Shown: positions 62,327 to 64,000 of the stretch, one piece after another | How positions within the stretch are numbered: position 1 is the first letter of the stretch | Layout: each line of letters begins with the position of its first letter | Source: an uncultured Eubacteriales bacterium | GTDB lineage: Bacteria; Bacillota; Clostridia; Oscillospirales; CAG-272 | Assembly: GCA_934467415.1 (NCBI GenBank) | Contig: CAKSLQ010000004.1 | Location: forward strand, 1-64,000 | Direction of reading: 5' to 3' | Length of the DNA: 64,000 bases | The notes under the pieces: generated by a model | Databases searched by the model: none | Told to the model about the DNA's origin: nothing | What the model saw: the letters and a program-made list of their open reading frames with translations, nothing else | Position numbers and translations under genes: made by a program

Positions 62327-64000
62327 TTATTTGCCGAGCTTGACTTTGTTCAGATGCCAGATGCGCTGCGCGTATTCCTCAATGCTGCGGTCGGCGGCAA
62401 ACTCGCCCGCGCCCGCAATGTTGTTGATGGACATCCTGTTCCAGAGCTTCTTGTTCGGGTAGAGCGAGAGCGCATGGTCGTGCATCGACTTGTAGGACTC
62501 GAAGTCCGCCAGGCACATATACGGGTCGGCCACGCCGCTTGCCGCGATGAGGTAGTCGGCAATGTTTTTGAAGCTCTCGCCCGCGAAGCCGACCGACAGA
62601 CGGTCGATCGTGCGGCGGAGTGCCGCGCTTCTGTGATAGTAGTCGGCGGCGCGGTAGCCCTTCGTCCACAGGTCGTCCACCTCACCACAGTTGAGGCCGA
62701 AGATGAACATATTGTCCTTGCCGGCCTTGGCGAGCATCTCGATGTTTGCGCCGTCCAGCGTGCCGATTGTCAGCGCGCCGTTGATCATCAGCTTCATGCA
62801 GCCCGTGCCGCTGGCCTCCTTGCCGGCAAGCGAGATCTGCTCGCTGATTTCGGCAGCGGGAATGAGCGCCTCCGCCATGCTGACGCTGTAGTTTTCGAGG
62901 AAGACCACGCGCAGCTTTTCACGGATGATCGGGTCGCTCTCGATCTCCTTGCCGAGCAGGCAGATCAGCTTGATGATCTGCTTGGCCATGTCGTAGCCGG
63001 GCGCTGCCTTTGCACCGAACAGGTAGGTCTGCGGTACGATGTCGAGGTTCGGATTCTCGCGCAGATCGAGATAGGTGTTGATGATGTTCAGCGCGTTGAG
63101 CAGCTGGCGCTTGTACTCGTGCAGACGCTTGATCTGCACGTCGAAAACCGAGTTCGGGTCGATGATCTGGCCGGTCGTCTCACGCAGGTGGTTGGCGAAG
63201 GCGACCTTGTTGCCGTGCTTGATCTCGCCGAGGCGGGTGAGTACGCTTTCGTCGTTTTCAAATTTGCGGAAGTCCTCGAGGTGTTCCGGCTGATGGCGGT
63301 AAGCATCGCCGATACATTCCTCGATCAGGGAGGACAGCGCGGGGTTTGAATAGCAGAGCCAGCGGCGGTGTGCAATGCCGTTGGTCACATTGGTGAAGCG
63401 GTCGGGGTACATCTTGTAGAAGTCCTTGAACACCGAGTTCACGAGGATCTCGGAGTGGATCTTCGACACGCCGTTGATCGCGTGCGAGCCGACGACCGCC
63501 AGATTTGCCATGCGGACTCTGCCGCCGGACAGGATGGAGACGCCGGTGATCTTGTCCCAGTTGGAGGGGAAGTGCTGCCATGCCTCCTTGCAGAAGCGCT
63601 CGTTGATCTCCTTGATGATCATGTGCATACGCGGCAGCGTCAGCGTGAAGAGCTGCTCGTCCCAGGTCTCCAGCGCCTCGGGCAGGACGGTGTGGTTGGT
63701 GTAGGACACCGTGTTCACCACCGTGTGCCATGCGTCCTCCCACGAATAGTGGTAGTCGTCCAGCAGGATGCGCATCAGCTCGGGAATGCAGAGTGCGGGA
63801 TGCGTATCGTTGATGTGGATGGCGACCTTGTCGGAGAAGTTTGCCAATGTGCCGTATACCGAGAGATGGTCGCGGATGATGCTCTGCACCGACGCGCTGA
63901 CGAGGAAGTACTGCTGCTTCAGGCGCAGCAGCTTGCCCTCGGTGTGGTTGTCGGAGGGGTAGAGCACCTTGGAGATGGTCTCCGCCTTGGTGCTTTCCTC
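62327..64000 (-). CDS. glgP: Glycogen/maltodextrin phosphorylase, C-terminal part
   Basis: Only the last 557 residues are in the window; the gene continues past the right edge. The frame at the edge reads EESTKAETISKVLYPSDNHT, the family's conserved mid-region. Downstream, AIHINDTHPALCIPELMR and the PLP region EASGTGCMKLMINGALTIGT with the PLP Lys are visible; the 'C' replaces the usual Asn. DGANIEMLAKAG follows. It releases glucose 1-phosphate from alpha-glucans, feeding the GH13 enzyme partner. It is the first visible gene of a minus-strand operon. Confidence 0.95.
   Translation of the reverse strand, partial: EESTKAETISKVLYPSDNHTEGKLLRLKQQYFLVSASVQSIIRDHLSVYGTLANFSDKVAIHINDTHPALCIPELMRILLDDYHYSWEDAWHTVVNTVSYTNHTVLPEALETWDEQLFTLTLPRMHMIIKEINERFCKEAWQHFPSNWDKITGVSILSGGRVRMANLAVVGSHAINGVSKIHSEILVNSVFKDFYKMYPDRFTNVTNGIAHRRWLCYSNPALSSLIEECIGDAYRHQPEHLEDFRKFENDESVLTRLGEIKHGNKVAFANHLRETTGQIIDPNSVFDVQIKRLHEYKRQLLNALNIINTYLDLRENPNLDIVPQTYLFGAKAAPGYDMAKQIIKLICLLGKEIESDPIIREKLRVVFLENYSVSMAEALIPAAEISEQISLAGKEASGTGCMKLMINGALTIGTLDGANIEMLAKAGKDNMFIFGLNCGEVDDLWTKGYRAADYYHRSAALRRTIDRLSVGFAGESFKNIADYLIAASGVADPYMCLADFESYKSMHDHALSLYPNKKLWNRMSINNIAGAGEFAADRSIEEYAQRIWHLNKVKLGK

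Overview
The window looks like chromosome of an anaerobic Clostridia member (Bacillota), probably a gut relative of the Oscillospirales. The evidence is GC-rich genes with AGGAGG-type ribosome binding sites, Gram-positive style promoters (TTGACA, 17 bp, TATAAT), a class 1B PyrD/PyrK pair, a Bacillus-type PurF, formate-dependent one-carbon metabolism (Fhs), LuxS, a LarA-family racemase and many carbohydrate genes. Species cannot be named from the sequence alone.

Region 1 (1-600) is AT-rich and ends at the 3' end of a tRNA-Ser; it holds the start of a P-loop ATPase and is probably the edge of an integrated element. Region 2 (0.6-15 kb) holds a YdjI/YdjG/YdjH-like membrane complex operon, luxS-mntP, an acetyltransferase/DNA-repair/immunity-like operon, a GH43 lipoprotein, yceD-rpmF, and a sugar-type sensor regulator divergent from a DUF5107-TPR protein. 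Region 3 (15-20.7 kb) has a clan GH-A glycosidase and three tandem paralogous surface proteins (signal peptide, beta-helix repeats, Thr/Glu/Lys stalk, C-terminal membrane anchor).

Region 4 (20.8-44.4 kb) is a nucleotide biosynthesis block. On the minus strand lies purE-purC-purF-purM-FNT-purN-purO-AICAR formyltransferase-purD-purL-fhs. It is preceded by a leader that I read as a ZTP (pfl) riboswitch followed by an intrinsic terminator. Divergently, on the plus strand, lies pyrC-carA-carB-pyrK-pyrD-pyrF-pyrE-pyrB, the complete route to UMP. The last gene fuses ATCase to a PyrI-like zinc module. Together the formate transporter, Fhs, PurN and AICAR formyltransferase form a formate-to-purine route under ZTP control. 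The block uses more GGA glycine codons than its surroundings and ends near a tRNA-Gln.

Region 5 (44.6-64 kb) returns to GGC-rich codon use. It holds tRNA-Gln, a split chromate-type transporter pair, an SDR, a possible small RNA, a lipoprotein-nitroreductase pair, a PHP phosphoesterase, a DtxR/MntR-type regulator, a larA/ECF-S/glycerate kinase operon, galM-galT, and an operon of a secreted C39-like protein, an FAD oxidoreductase, DUF1653 and a VOC protein. It ends with a minus-strand glgP-GH13-pncB operon that runs off the right edge. There are no insertion sequences, rRNA genes or CRISPR arrays that I can support.
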